Shown piece after piece: positions 52,201 through 62,529 of a stretch of 64,000 nt of DNA. The stretch comes from Haliclystus octoradiatus. Lineage: Eukaryota; Cnidaria; Staurozoa; Stauromedusae; Haliclystidae. The notes beneath the pieces are model-generated. The model ran no database searches and was not told the origin of the DNA. It worked only from the letters and a program-made list of their open reading frames with translations. Numbering within the stretch: the first letter of the stretch is position 1; each line of letters begins with the position of its first letter. The stretch covers positions 1,680,146 through 1,744,145 of the forward strand of contig OU744447.1 in the NCBI GenBank assembly GCA_916610825.1, written 5' to 3'. The position numbers and the translations under genes are program-made.

Positions 52201-52666
52201 GTACAAATCCACCAATCATGACACAAGTTTTTTTCAAGTGATTATTAATGTATATTACCTTTGTAATTTTCTATATCTAATAAGCTAAGACTATTGATGT
52301 AAGATTATTTTGAATAAAACTGTAATAAAGTATATTAAACTCAATGTACCCTAATATACTTACATTGTCCACCTGGTAAAATTGAGTAAGTTCATCAGCT
52401 TCAATACTTTTCTGTCTCTTCAAGGAGCGAAACTCATACAAAATGCATAGAAATTGTTCCAATATCGTAGTCGGTTTAATCGAAAAGGTATTACAGCATG
52501 TCTCGCTTCCACAATCGCTAGCACATTTGAAGATACTATTGACATTGGTTGATTTTATTTCTTTTCCCACATACAAGGGCTGCTTGGACATCAAAACGTA
52601 CTTCAGTTCACCTTTAACGTATGCTGTGATATGTAAAATTGAGATCATTTGAATGATCCACAACAT
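40061..52666 (-). CDS. Secreted PAN-like/F-type lectin gene (4 exons)
   Basis: Exons: 52364-52666 (303 nt), 47780-47810 (31 nt), 43188-43473 (286 nt) and 40061-40214 (154 nt), total 774 nt, 257 residues. Phases agree at each junction (0, 1, 2), with GTAAGT donors and AG acceptors. The protein has a signal peptide (MLWIIQMISILHITAYVKG), a Cys-rich PAN/apple-like domain, a short linker and an F-type lectin/F5-8C-like beta-sandwich (SSTSDPSLNCSGAIDGN, KWWYVDLGVGY, YNIRIQD, GRYLFVWVNG, RVFGYHA). F-type lectins bind fucosylated glycans through His and RxD...(R/K) residues. Here R-N-D is present, but the basic residue after it is not at the usual spacing, and neither the classical His position nor the vicinal cysteine pair is evident, so ligand choice is uncertain. 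Introns hold an LTR element, a TTAA element and a hairpin MITE. The first-exon domain call is the least sure. Confidence 0.7.
40260..40540. repeat. ~260-bp dispersed repeat, copy 3
   Basis: Carried with the segmental duplication; same landmarks as 2385-2640. It lies in the last intron of the lectin gene. Confidence 0.6.
40692..42718. mobile_element. 2,027-bp TTAA-flanked element with ~200-bp inverted repeats
   Basis: Begins AGTGGGAATAAACCCCCAG and ends with its complement. The inverted repeats run for about 200-215 bp each (40692-40900 and 42510-42718) with few mismatches. TTAA flanks it at 40688-40691 and 42719-42722; the paralogous segment at ~3228 has one TTAA and no element. The interior (40901-42509) has only short frames; the longest, 82 codons at 42071-42319, has no transposase motif. 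TTAA target and AG-starting ends fit the T2/Kolobok group better than piggyBac (which starts CCC). Non-autonomous. Confidence 0.85.
43188..43473 (-). CDS. Lectin gene exon 3 (first part of F-type domain)
   Basis: Phase-1 acceptor (CTTCCAG), phase-2 GTAAGT donor. Encodes EISLIGLTCQQSSTSDPSLN, CSGAIDGNRGLN, WWYVDLGVGYTVRTVMLYM, RNDYPLSYYGGYNIRI and DITCTQ. W-W-x-V-D-L-G and the A-x-D-G-N loop are the hallmark of F5/8C and F-type lectin folds. Confidence 0.85.
43755..43990 (+). pseudogene. Short RT relic (tentative)
   Basis: The plus strand reads AYADDTKI followed by a DLKSELATSLLS-like helix, resembling the catalytic box and following segment of a non-LTR RT, with stops soon after. Too short and broken for a family call. 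Confidence 0.35.
44530..45010 (-). pseudogene. Non-LTR RT C-terminal fragment
   Basis: Minus-strand reading gives LELESLEPRRVKEDLIMQYK, then VDLTLDTLSI, and YTLRGHRFQLK, matching the 'LGLESLE-x-RR...YK...RGHS-x-K-L' tail seen at 29.7 kb. Stops interrupt it after about 90 residues. The LTR element at 45084 lies just upstream of it on this strand. Confidence 0.6.
45084..46758 (+). mobile_element. 1,675-bp non-autonomous LTR retrotransposon (TRIM/LARD-like)
   Basis: Direct LTRs 45084-45371 and 46480-46758 start TGTAGGAACC and end CTCATCA. They differ by a 9-bp tandem duplication (ACTATGAAA) and two to three substitutions. A GATT duplication flanks the element (45080-45083 and 46759-46762). A primer-binding-site candidate, TGGTCCGTCGAATTA, follows the left LTR after two bases and is repeated 34 bp later. 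A purine-rich tract GGCGGGGGGAG precedes the right LTR. The ~1.1-kb interior has no Gag or Pol. It is AC-rich with tandem copies of GAAATGGAACTAAACACAAG and of ACACAAGAATAAGCAACAACT. Mobilisation must rely on another element's proteins. Confidence 0.9.
46763..47779 (-). other. Intron sequence of the lectin gene
   Basis: AT-rich, no recognisable exon, RNA gene or repeat apart from short TTATTGAACAAA duplications near 47150-47180. Confidence 0.5.
47780..47810 (-). CDS. Lectin gene micro-exon 2
   Basis: 31 nt between acceptor ATTTCAG and donor GTAAGT. It enters in phase 0 and leaves in phase 1, linking exon 1 to exon 3 with VNLQTNVQEQ. Support comes from splice consensus and phase fit only; transcript data would settle it. 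Confidence 0.55.
47979..48128. mobile_element. 150-bp fold-back MITE
   Basis: Arms of ~47 bp (TTACTTCATGGGTA, GCGTGCGTACGGATTT) are complementary with four or five mismatches, around a centre including GCTCTGCGAGCGATTG. CpG-rich compared with the surrounding intron. Target duplication unclear. Confidence 0.75.
48129..49980 (-). other. Intron sequence with a candidate alternative micro-exon
   Basis: Mostly featureless intron 1 of the lectin gene. A 34-nt segment at 49455-49488 is bounded by AG and GTAAAT and would also enter in phase 0 and leave in phase 1; its acceptor lacks a pyrimidine tract. Two CACGTG-like or TTCTCACG tracts near 48540-48620 repeat the phrase GATTGGTTATATC. Confidence 0.35.
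49990..51060 (-). pseudogene. Coding-like tract of unknown origin
   Basis: The minus strand has successive open stretches with protein-like composition: CFGLRCTGDDKIKNGVLSNA and IEVEWLTQNLKDLFLDGRLC near 50700-50890, then 'LLKSWSAICE' and 'TLLEKIVKHHP'-like stretches lower down, separated by stops and frame changes. It looks like a decayed cellular or transposon gene in intron 1 of the lectin gene. I do not recognise the family. Confidence 0.3.
51061..52363 (-). other. Intron sequence
   Basis: AT-rich intron 1 sequence. The phrase AGTCAGTGGCAA near 51066 recurs at 53975, hinting at a shared dispersed repeat. No supported gene. Confidence 0.45.
52364..52666 (-). CDS. Lectin gene exon 1: signal peptide and PAN/apple-like domain
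   Basis: 303 nt, phase-0 GTAAGT donor. Residues 1-19 form a hydrophobic signal peptide. Residues 20-101 contain CASDCGSETCCNTF and FLCILYEF, the C-x3-C-x(4-5)-C-x-x-F...C pattern seen in PAN/apple-like N-terminal domains of secreted invertebrate proteins. The ATG at 52666 is the first in frame, following an in-frame stop (TAA) just upstream. No TATA box is evident before it. Confidence 0.6.
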
Positions 52667-54461
52667 TTAATGTCCGATTCCGCGTCTCATAATGTCAGAA
52701 AAAGTTAAACCAAGTGATAACAAAATCATGTGCTTGTGTATTACTGGGGAAAAAATCACCTATTAAAATCGTGAGTCACTTTCTTATTTCATAAAAGCAA
52801 GAACTGCTTCATTAATAATAAACTTGTAACCACGACGAAAACGAAAATTGCTCTCAAAGTGATTTTTCTTGTCATAGCGGGTGTTGGGATCTGGACGCTA
52901 GTTCCTATTCACGTGTATAGCTCATTCTTATTGTTATTGTTATGAAAGATATAAATGATATCAATTATGTTGAATCTTGTGTGTTCTATAATGACTCGTT
53001 CTATATTAGAGCCATGGCGCAGTCAGATAATAATTTACCTAATGTGGAAAAACCATCACCATCTGAAAGCAATTGTGCTAGTAAGGAGAATGCTCCAAAT
53101 ATATTACCTAGATAGATTTTCTAGTCGTTTGCATTTAGGCATGTGCAGCTGCTATCAAGAATATTTGTGTGAAAATAAAACCTTCCAAGATCTCACCAGG
53201 GCTATATATACATACTGTGTTTCACAGCATAGAAACATATCATTATCATGCTACAGCTTTTGTTGTTGTATACCGCTTTGTTATTAAAGTAGACACGTCG
53301 TGAAATATTAACAAATATTTAAGTTGATAATACACATTGAAAATATTTAATTCACCTTAAACGAATTATTGACATGTTTGACAATTTATTTTCACTAAAG
53401 TAATTATCCAAGCATTTCAAAACCTAAATCTGCACTGGTTTCGTAGATAAATGACATTATATTCATGCACACAAACTATCAACACAATTCCTACTTGCCG
53501 AATACCTATGCAAAGACAATAATATCATGAAATATTGTGTTATTGGCATAGATTTACATAGACTGCTGACGTAATTGTGCACCATGTGGAGCTATGAAGG
53601 GCCAGACCATTCAAAACTCGATGTGTACTAATCGGTACTTATTTGTGAAATCGCGGCACTTGTTTGTGAGAATATCTTACTTGTTGTGAATCATCATTGT
53701 TATTTGTTTGTGAATTCGTGTTACTTGTTTATGAAATCGTGTTACTTCTACTAGAGATCGATATACTTCTGCATGCTGCAGACGTCCAGCAATATTGGAC
53801 CCCACAAGATTTGTGTATCTGGTCCGCATTATCCAGGCTTTCTTTCTAAATTTACATATATCATTTCCATGCTTTTTCAAACAATTTAGAATATGGAATA
53901 CTGCATAAACATAAGTGCCGATGTAAATAATTTTATATGCATATATATATATATGTATACGCTTGACAGAAAAAGTCAGTGGCAACAGTTTTCTAATAAT
54001 ATTTTCTTGCTCAATGTTTCGGAAATCTTCTGTATCCATTGCAAAAAGTAAAGTTTTATATTAAATATTCTACAAATTTATATTAAAATATTTTAAATTA
54101 CATTCTTTGAAATTAAATTTAAAATAATAAATTTAAAATAGGTAATCGTAGGGAAATGATATTTCATAGATATAATAAGGTTTATAGTTTTTGTTTGCTT
54201 CCATATCAATTATCAACCTTTATCATTGTATTTTTGGTTGCGACTCTTGCGCGTCAGCTGCTCTTTACTGCGTGCTCCGTAATTGTATATATTTTACAGT
54301 TATTCAACATCTTAAATATTTTTCTGACTTTTATGTTACATTTTTAACCGTTTTATTAATTTTGAAGTAAGTATGTCAACAATTTCAAGTATTTCTATTA
54401 CTACATAATATTAGGAGATTTTAAAAACAGAGGAAATAGATGGTTTTTTAACTACTTTTCG
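52667..54461. other. Intergenic, weak coding-like stretches
   Basis: A 57-codon frame from the ATG near 52942 (with MAQSDNNLPNVEKPSPSESN) and a 120-codon minus frame at 53677-54039 have no recognisable motif. A TATATATATATA run lies at 53942-53953. Nothing firm. Confidence 0.4.
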
Positions 54462-57400
54462 ATGGACAGATTGGTATATTCACGGGAGCAATTACTATCT
54501 ATATGTATCCCCCTACAAATATCTATCAATACAGAGAATAATATCGATTCACATGGGAATTCAGTAGATTTGAATTATAGAAGGAAAGGAAAAAGGAGAA
54601 AGAGAGGAAATAGAGCGGGATTTCATGTAAAATGCCGTGAACATTTCAAACGTAACAGGATAGAACGTCTTCCTCTAATTAGAACAATGCGCACTCTTAA
54701 CGAAAGTGTTACACAAAGTCTATTATCAATGTACAATACAAAAAACTCTATAATCCTTAGCCACTGGAACATCAATAGTGCTATGCACAAAAGTGAAGCG
54801 TTAATTCCATTTCTTCAAATGCAACTGATTGACCTACTTTGTCTCTCGGGATCTAAATTAAGCCTAGCGATTCTTCAGTTACACAGTCTGATTTACTTGT
54901 TGGCTATAAAACTTACAGGCGTGACAGAAACAAACAAGGTGGTGGCCTTATTACCTTTGTTCGAGAACAGTTAAAGCCCCGCAGAAGGCACGCTTTCGAA
55001 ACATCACAATCTGAAATCATGGCTTTACAAATAACAGTGAAAGCACGTTAGTTTGGAATCATTTTATCGTACCGACCACCCTTGCAAAATATCTCTGAAT
55101 TTTTGATTGATCTATCCAACACTGCAAATGCAATGTAGATGGCGGGTTCAGATATATTAATCATGGGGGATTTGAATTTTTGACCTTTTTGACCCAAAAT
55201 CAGCTGGACTCCCTCTGATAAACTTTATGAACGATCACAATTTAGAAAACCTCGTTATGGATGTTACACGCTCAATTTCTGGCAGCTTATTGGATGTAAT
55301 CATCACAAGCAACGTCAACATGCACAGGATAACAGAAGAAATATAAAGATCAGGAAGCAATCACAGTATGGTATGCACAGTGTTGAAGGCTAAGCCACCA
55401 CGCCCGAAGCCTAAAAAAGTTCGTTATCGCGTGGCAAAATATCTTGACAACGACTTACTAATGAAAGATCTCAGTGAACTGCCTTGGAGAGAACTTACTG
55501 CCAATCGATACCCCTCTACGTACGCTCAGAAGTGCCAAGATATCATAATGCAGACATTTGAAAAAGACTGTCCATCTGGATGGAGAATCATCAAAGCAGA
55601 TCAACCCAAATGGCCCTCCCCACGTCTCGTTAAAGCTATTGTCACACGTAACCGGCTATTCAATCGCTATATATCAAATAAATCAGTCTCAAATAAAATG
55701 AGCTACCTGAACGCGAAGGGAAACACCTCCTACATCAGAAGGGAAGAAATCCGCACCACCATGAGTCAAATGCTTCAAAACAGTTCCGCACAGGACTTCT
55801 GGAAAAGCATAAAGCCCTGGCTACCACATCCCAAGAGGAAAGCAATAGATACCATCTCCATAGCACACGACGGTAAAGTTCTAACAGAACCAAGAGAAGT
55901 GGCGAACATTCTAAATGATGCATTTATCTCTTACATGATACCTGCAGATAATCAGTCATACTTTATCGACCATCAAAGCATTGTTGCCATCAAAGATCAG
56001 ATCATCACAAATGTATCACCTTTATTTGACTATAAGCCAGTTACATCATTAGATGTATCAAACCTCATGAAAACCCTTAAGTTGAAAAAGTCACCAGGAG
56101 AAGATGGTTTACAAAATTGGCTTCTGAAAGCAGCTCATGTTGTTCTAGCAGAGCATTTGATGCATTTATTCAATCGTTGTATCGGCAATAATTGCTGTCC
56201 TACTTGCTGGAAAGGTGGTGCTGTAACTCCAATTCACAAAGCCAACAATGAACACTGTAAAGCCAACTACAGACCAATCACATTACTAGCATCTCTATCC
56301 AAAATATATGAACGCCTACTCAGTCATCAAATATCACATCACATGATTGACAGCAACTTGTGGTCAACAGCATTATCTGGATACCTCCAAGTTCATTCGT
56401 GTACAACAGCATTGGTCAAAGTATTTGAAGATTGGGTAAAAGCAGTCGACGATGGAAACACGGTATCAGTTGTTACTTTCGATCTAAGCAAGGCATTTGA
56501 TAGGGTCAATCATCGACTATTAATTGTAAAGCTGGAAGCATACGGTTTCAGTAAAGACTCAATCAATTTAGTTGCAAGCTACCTCCTAGATAGACGTCAG
56601 CATGTCCGTGTAGAAAATTTTAGTGGTCAGATTGGAAGTCGATCACATCTGGCGTACCACAAGGAAGTATACTCGGACCTCTGCTATTTAACATATTCGT
56701 CAACGACTTGTCTCTTTTCATATCACACTCTGGTATCCACCAATATGCCGATGACACCACATTATACCACAGCGGGAGGGACATCGATCAAACTCAATTC
56801 CAAATCAATGAAGACGTAGAAGCTCTATCTTAGTGGACCAAAAACAACTTCATGACCCTCAATCCATCGAAAACTAATACCATCATACTGGAAAGAGGAA
56901 GCATACAGATCAAACGCAATGGTAATATCATTATTCCATCAGATACCATCAAACTACTTGGGTTTACTTTCGATTCCAAACTAACTCTATCAAACCAAAT
57001 AGAAAATGATTGCCGCAAGGTATCAGCATTAACATCTGCTCTAGCAAGAGTTTGTCACTACTTTCCGTTGGAAGTAAGACTTTCGTTAATTAGAACTTTT
57101 ATTCTACCTCATTTTTGCTTCGCAAATGTGCTTTATTGTGGCACATCTGAGCATCTAATTAAAAGAATTGATCAAACATTTTGTAGATCAATTAGATCTA
57201 TAACAAGAAGTGACCGGAGGTGCCCATCTGAAGATTGTTTTAACTTGATGCAAATGAAGCCCTTCCTTACATCATCGTTTCGAAACATCTGCTGCACTGT
57301 TAGCATGGGATGTTAGAAACAAAACATGTCCTTCTTATATATACGATCTTTTTATCACAAGAAAAGGAAGAACACGAGCCTGCGCAAGACAGGAATTCAT

Positions 57401-57512
57401 TATTCCTCGAATTAATACCGTATGTGGGAAGCTATTACCATCATATCAATGTGGAACACTTTTCAATAGGCTTAATAAAAACAATAGCAACATTACATCT
57501 ATGACCAGAGAT
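54462..57512 (+). mobile_element. Degenerate CR1/jockey-like non-LTR retrotransposon
   Basis: Three main frames cover an ORF2-type protein. 54462-54974 has the basic KRRKRGNRAGFH region and endonuclease start SHWNINSAMHK with LLCLSGSKLS. 55368-56819 has the RT N-terminus, with NYRPITLLASLSK and TFDLSKAFDRVNHRLL. The GVPQGS and YADD boxes (near 56650-56760) are shifted out of that frame, and 56852-57316 encodes MTLNPSKTNTIIL and LGFTFDSKL. Stops near 54975, 56820 and 57317 inactivate it. The 3' end is cut by a TTAA-targeting MITE at 57517. Confidence 0.8.
55368..56819 (+). pseudogene. RT core of the degenerate non-LTR element
   Basis: 483 codons. An N-terminal linker with FWKSIKPWLPHPKRK and 'KTLKLKKSPGEDGLQNWLLK' precedes the RT palm; FDLSKAFDRVNH carries the first catalytic Asp. 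After ASYLLDRRQHVRV the frame leaves the RT: the expected GVPQGS continues in another frame at about 56655, so one base has been gained or lost near 56640-56650. Confidence 0.8.
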
Positions 57513-57520
57513 GCTTTTAA

Positions 57521-57650
57521 AGGAGCAAAAATGACCGGCAGGCGCTACGCACTTAGGATCACGTGCACGCTTATTGTTATAACACAATGTTCATTGTTGA
57601 CATGAATTATTTTACGTTGACATGAGTTCCAGATATTAATTGAACGTAAG
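57521..57650. mobile_element. Partial T2-type MITE
   Basis: Starts AGGAGCAAAAATGACCGGC after TTAA (57517-57520) and matches the right half of the element at 39093-39291 for about 100 bp (GCGCTACGCACTT, GATCACGTGCA, ATTGTTGACATGAAT). The other terminus was not found. Confidence 0.65.
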
Positions 57651-57950
57651 AACAATATTTTGATACTGTTGTCTTGTTCTATTGCGCATATATTGATAGA
57701 TATCATCATGATTAGAAACCATGAAAGCATCTTATAAGTATGACTGGCTGGATATTTTGAGTGATGCACACTAGGAGCCAATGCTGATGCTATACTAAGC
57801 CCTAGTTCGTAACATATAGGAATATTATTGTTCCCTTTGTGTACACCTTCAAAGGTAATGCATCCATTAACGAACTAGAAAATGTCCAAAGGAGGTCTAC
57901 AAGACGGTTAATCAAAATTTATTTATTAGGTATGGACAGGCCTTACTAGA

Positions 57951-58637
57951 GCCATCTATTTAAAAGAGTTGGGACACGACTTCATGTGTCGCTATCGTCT
58001 CCTATTGGATAGATGCCATTCACGTGATTTTTTGGACGCAATTTTCGTATTTTCGGCCCAGGGTTCTTGTTCTTTTGGTACCAGGTTTTCTGTTTTTAAG
58101 CTAAGTGCGCGGAAAAATACGCTTTTATCAATGAAATCATATTGAAACATAGACTAATAAATTATCAATTGTTGTGTTAATATACGAAATAGTAATCGAA
58201 ATAAGAGAATTGTTTTAATATTCCAACTGTTGATAAGAACTAGAAAAAAGTTGTCTTTGACTGCAAAGTATAAGCGTAAGAGCGTAAGAGATGTAGTCCA
58301 TACTCCACAAACTCCTTGTCCATTTGATTTGGCAATTCCAATAGCATTGATCTGATTTACTCTCGCGCAACATGCTGATGAGATCGATAACAAAGTATAC
58401 ATCGAAGTGAATTTGTATTCTTATTTTGAGAGTCCAGCAAATAAATATGAAGAAAGACAACTAATAAATGGTGATATTACTCTTGTTAATCGATCGCAAA
58501 CCAATCCACACAGTTCCAAAATGGCTGAAAAAAACACAACATTCTCTTGCACATGCGCACTGCTGTTAAAAACGTGCTCGGGTCCAGGCCAAAATGCAAA
58601 AATGGCATGCGTGTACCAACTCTTTTAAATAGATGGC
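57951..58637. mobile_element. ~690-bp element with perfect 22-bp inverted repeats
   Basis: A perfect 22-bp inverted repeat (GCCATCTATTTAAAAGAG... at 57951-57972 and its complement at 58616-58637) encloses ~640 bp without a recognisable ORF. Weaker complementarity extends both inward (ACACG) and outward (GGCC). Termini and target duplication are uncertain. Confidence 0.6.
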
Positions 58638-59020
58638 GCTGGGCCTTACCACTGGGAAAGATTACGAAAGCTAGAAGTCTACAGCCTCCAAAGACGGATA
58701 GATCGTTTTTGCGTAATTTGTGTTTGGGGATGCATCCATGGGTACTCCAAGCCAGATTTCAAGTACTTAATCCGAAAAGATACATAAATAAATAAATATA
58801 AATTGTAATAATTAGTTTCAGTAAGTATCATTTTATTTAACTGTGCCTAAATATTATATAGTGGCGCCATTATATTTACCATGGATAATCATTATAGCGA
58901 GATGGAAATTGTTCACCTCAAAAGATGCACTGACAATTATTTTTATCTATAATTATCATTAACTTAATCATTATAAGAATAGAAAAGACTTTTCATTACA
59001 TTTTTCCTGAAATATTATTT
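58638..59020. other. Spacer
   Basis: AT-rich, nothing recognised apart from AAATAAATAAATA-like tracts near 58785-58805. Confidence 0.5.
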
Positions 59021-60290
59021 TTTCAGCCTTATATATATTTTCCTCGTCTGCTGAATGTTATCGTGTTGATGGTGTAGGATTTATGTGTAATCCGTGTTTT
59101 GATGTTCGTTATGTTCGTTTAAAGTTTCATTCATCTAGTATTTTAGAATTGTCTGTTAAGTTATTTGATCGTATCGTACATGTTTTCTCTGTTCACTCTC
59201 CCACTGCTGCCAGACAGACCGAGGCCTCCCTTTTCAATCTCAGTTATCTTCAATCTTAGTTAATATACCATCCCGTGATGCTATTATGTTGTGTGCTGAT
59301 TTTAATGCGTATTATCCCTTGTCATTAAACCCTGTAGGCGAATGATAATTCCCCTTATTTAATTGATCTTATTAATCTCTATGACATGACCTTACTCTGT
59401 CAAATTCTGTGTATCGTGAACCTCTGTCAAGACGAGCTACTTTCTTTGGTCCGAAAGGCTGGAAAGAACGTCTTGATTATATTCTCACTAATTGTCCACG
59501 TTTATATTACGATTGTGATACTATAGCACCATTTGTTATTCCATCTGATTATCGCCTTGTTTTCTCTCGGATGAAACAACGCATCCGCTACTGCAAAGGA
59601 AAGGCGGGGACATCCATTTGTCGAGAAAGTCAGTCAGAGTTTTCACAAGCGTTTAACGACAGTCTTGAGAATTCTCTTGTTGGACAGCCCACAAAGGTGA
59701 TTTCTCCATTCTTTCCTCAGCCATCATCAAAGCAGCCGATACCGCTTTGCCGCGGAAAGAAAGATAATGGTCACGCGTCTCTTGGGACAGTGACGCAACG
59801 ATCACACAGGTAAGACATGAATTGAAACTTGCTAAAAAACAATTACGTTTTTGTTCTCCTACTATACACAATATCAGTCTTTTACAATCTATTGTTAATC
59901 AAAAACCAATATATCTCGCTGCCGCTCATAATGCCCTAATCGAGCGTGAATTAAACGCTATAACTTTAGCGGTAAAAACGGCTAGTACAGTAACAGTAAT
60001 AAACCTTGTATAGCATGGAAAGAGATAAGGAGTCTGAAGAACCCATCCCACAAGCCCTTATCAGTTGAAGTGTATGATTCTGTCAAGGCAAACAGTATGA
60101 TTCGTAATTATTTTTATGATTTATATAATCCCCCATCCTGTATACTATCGTTAAATAAATTAGCACCACTGCCTAGTTTCCCTCCTCCTGATATGTCCAA
60201 TTATAATACTTCTCCTGTTACGTGTATCAAGCTGCCAAAGATCGAACAGATATGCTTCTTTCAAATATTTAAATAAATTGACCATTGCAC
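59021..60290 (+). pseudogene. Degenerate non-LTR fragment: endonuclease and linker
   Basis: Broken plus-strand frames read CADFNAYY (endonuclease G/A-D-F-N box) near 59299, then SRRATFFGPKGWKERLDYIL, where 'T-x-x-x-...-R-L-D-Y-I-L' is the usual next motif, and IPSDYRLVFS in place of the S-D-H box. Further on come the linker sequences AWKEIRSL-like (60016-60040) and KPLSVEVYDSVKANSM. The RT itself is missing. Multiple stops show it is dead. Confidence 0.65.
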
Positions 60291-61100
60291 AGCCAATGTA
60301 AACATATGTAATTCAACTTCTTCAATGGCTTTTTAGTACGGGGTCATAAAAAGACTGTAAGTATTTATGACAATTTCTGGAACAATTAAATCATATTTAG
60401 ATAATTAAAGACTGATTTTTATTGGTCACAAACTGCACTTAAGAAGCCATGGCATGCAGATAAGCTACATTATTTAGCCTGTGTGATTACGTGGAAGGGA
60501 GGCTCTTGCCTATTTTCGATTTGTATAATTTGTATTCAAATAAAAAGATTATAGCATTTGCTATCGAATGTCTTCGGATGGATTTCACCAACAACTGGCT
60601 GGAGTCTGTACAGTCTGGCCACCGTTTATTTCCAGTTAGATTTCCAAGTCACCGTCACCGTCATGTTCACCGTCACCGCTTCTCTACAACCTCTTTTGGA
60701 AGTCAAGTATTATCTATCATATTCACAATAGCCTCGTTTTAGTAATACAAGTGAAACCTAAAAGAAATTTTCCGCCAATCAGGAAACAAACCATGTATCC
60801 ATCATGTACTTAAAGTAGAGAAAAATCGCACACCAATCATTGTGTTCAATTTCTAAAGAATAAAAAACCGCGTGGTCCATTACTTTCTGAAGTAGAATTC
60901 ACAAGTCAACTCGGAATAGCACTTCTTTGTTTGAATATCTTGCAGTGTGTGATCAAATTCAAAGAAATTTATGACGCAAAGCGGGTTTTTAATCAAAAAG
61001 CCGCCTAGAAATCGTGATATAAAGCGGAATCCGTGATATTATCGACAGCGATATTAAGCGAAAATTAATTGAATTTCATAGAGTACGGTCACTGGTTTCT
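60291..61100. other. No gene recognised; CACCGT-rich patch
   Basis: A short CACCGTC repeat lies at 60649-60680. An 83-codon frame at 60491-60742 reads His/Arg repeats through it and is probably spurious. Confidence 0.45.
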
Positions 61101-61166
61101 GAAAAATCGTGATAACAACCGGGTGGTGATATTAACCGAGGTGATATCAACGGGGTTTCACTGTAC
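61100..61166. mobile_element. Putative mariner/pogo-type terminal repeat
   Basis: The complement reads TACAGTGAAACCCCGTTGAT followed by ATCACC, resembling the CAG-TGAAACC(T/C)CG-TT-ATAAC ends of Tigger/pogo-like elements, with TA at the edge. The matching left end could not be identified with confidence. Confidence 0.4.
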
Positions 61167-61777
61167 TTTAATCTCTTTTCATTTAAACACACGCAATACA
61201 GTAATAATCAACCCTTAGTAATGACGTGAGCTAATATGACCTATTAGTACCAAAAGTTTGATTCTGTATATTGTAATAGTTAGTTATAACACAGTTATGT
61301 CTATATAAGGTCGAGCTTACTCCTCAATAGAAAGACAACGAAAGTATAATAATAATAATTTAGATCATTCGGATGTGTTCATTTGTGTTTGTCCCTCCAG
61401 CGTTTGATCTTTGGAGTTAAAGTAATAAATATATCTTCTAGATCTCCTATAGTAAGAACATAAATCCTAGTATTTTGTAAGGAAAGCAACACGTATTTAT
61501 ATCTATCAAAAGTTCACCCTAAGTTGTGTTGCATTAATGGTGGGAGTTGTTTAATGTTGATTTTTAATATCGCTATGCGTAAATACTGTATAAGGAAATA
61601 GGCTAATTTTCCCAAAGCTGCGTTTATCATCGTTACAAAGCTTTACTGCTGTAGTTGAACATATACAAATCACGCTTTTTACTATAAATCAATTCAACTA
61701 TTTGAAAATTAAAATTGAAAATTTGACTGTGGAATTGACTATAGTATATATAGCTATAGATATATGCACACAATCAT
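61167..61777. other. No gene recognised
   Basis: AT-rich. A TATATAAGG motif near 61303 followed by CTCCTCAATAG has a promoter- or LTR-like look, but no partner LTR was found. Confidence 0.4.
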
Positions 61778-62525
61778 ATGGCTAATAGCGCCGAGTTATC
61801 AGGACTCCTTCAAGAACAGTGCAGTGTCATTAATAAGAAAAACAAAAAAAGAGGATCTTTCTGGTCTTATTGGAAAAGCAATACAACATACAACCTGGAG
61901 GAAATCTTCCCCTTCATTCTAAGGATCAAAGGTATTATAACCTGAAAATCCAGGATGTTCTACGTGATAACAGAGTTAAAGGAATAATAATTAATGAATT
62001 GATTGTACCATTAAATGGATCACCGTTTGATAAGTTATGAACATTTTACGATCCCAGTATCGTAATTTCTGAATTTCAAATGATAATTCAAGCGGCAATT
62101 GTGAATAGTGATTAAACGTATCGGACAACTTTATTTAATCGGCGTCATGTTTTAGAAGCGTATTTAATACGTAACTATAATACCACAATAGTAAGAGACT
62201 ACGCTATTGTTATGTTCAATCAGAATTCAATTTCTGTTCGTGATATAAAATATAACATTCATTATTGAAATGAACGATACGAGAAACATACCACTAGTGT
62301 ATTGACAAATTTGGCTGCGCAATGTCTTGATTCGGACGAGGATCTTAAATACCTTTTAGACGCCTGTGTTAAATCATGTGTAAATAAAATATCTCACGAA
62401 TCTTTGAAAGAATATCTTAAACATCATATCAAAAAACGTATTAACGATCATTTCAAATTAAAAATAGGTATGTATGCAGATCAGAGGGTTGATTCAGCTA
62501 CATGTTTGATGATCGTTTATATACG
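61778..62525 (+). pseudogene. Decayed coding tract, family unknown
   Basis: Plus-strand frames opened by an ATG near 61778 (MANSAELSGLLQEQC) continue, with several stops and frame changes, through LKIQDVLRDNRVKGIIINEL, FNRRHVLEAYLIRNYNTTIV and DLKYLLDACVKSCVNKISHE to KKRINDHFKL. Protein-like composition over ~740 bp and the scattered stops fit an old transposon or virus-like gene or a pseudogene. I cannot assign it. Confidence 0.35.
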
Positions 62526-62529
62526 AAAG

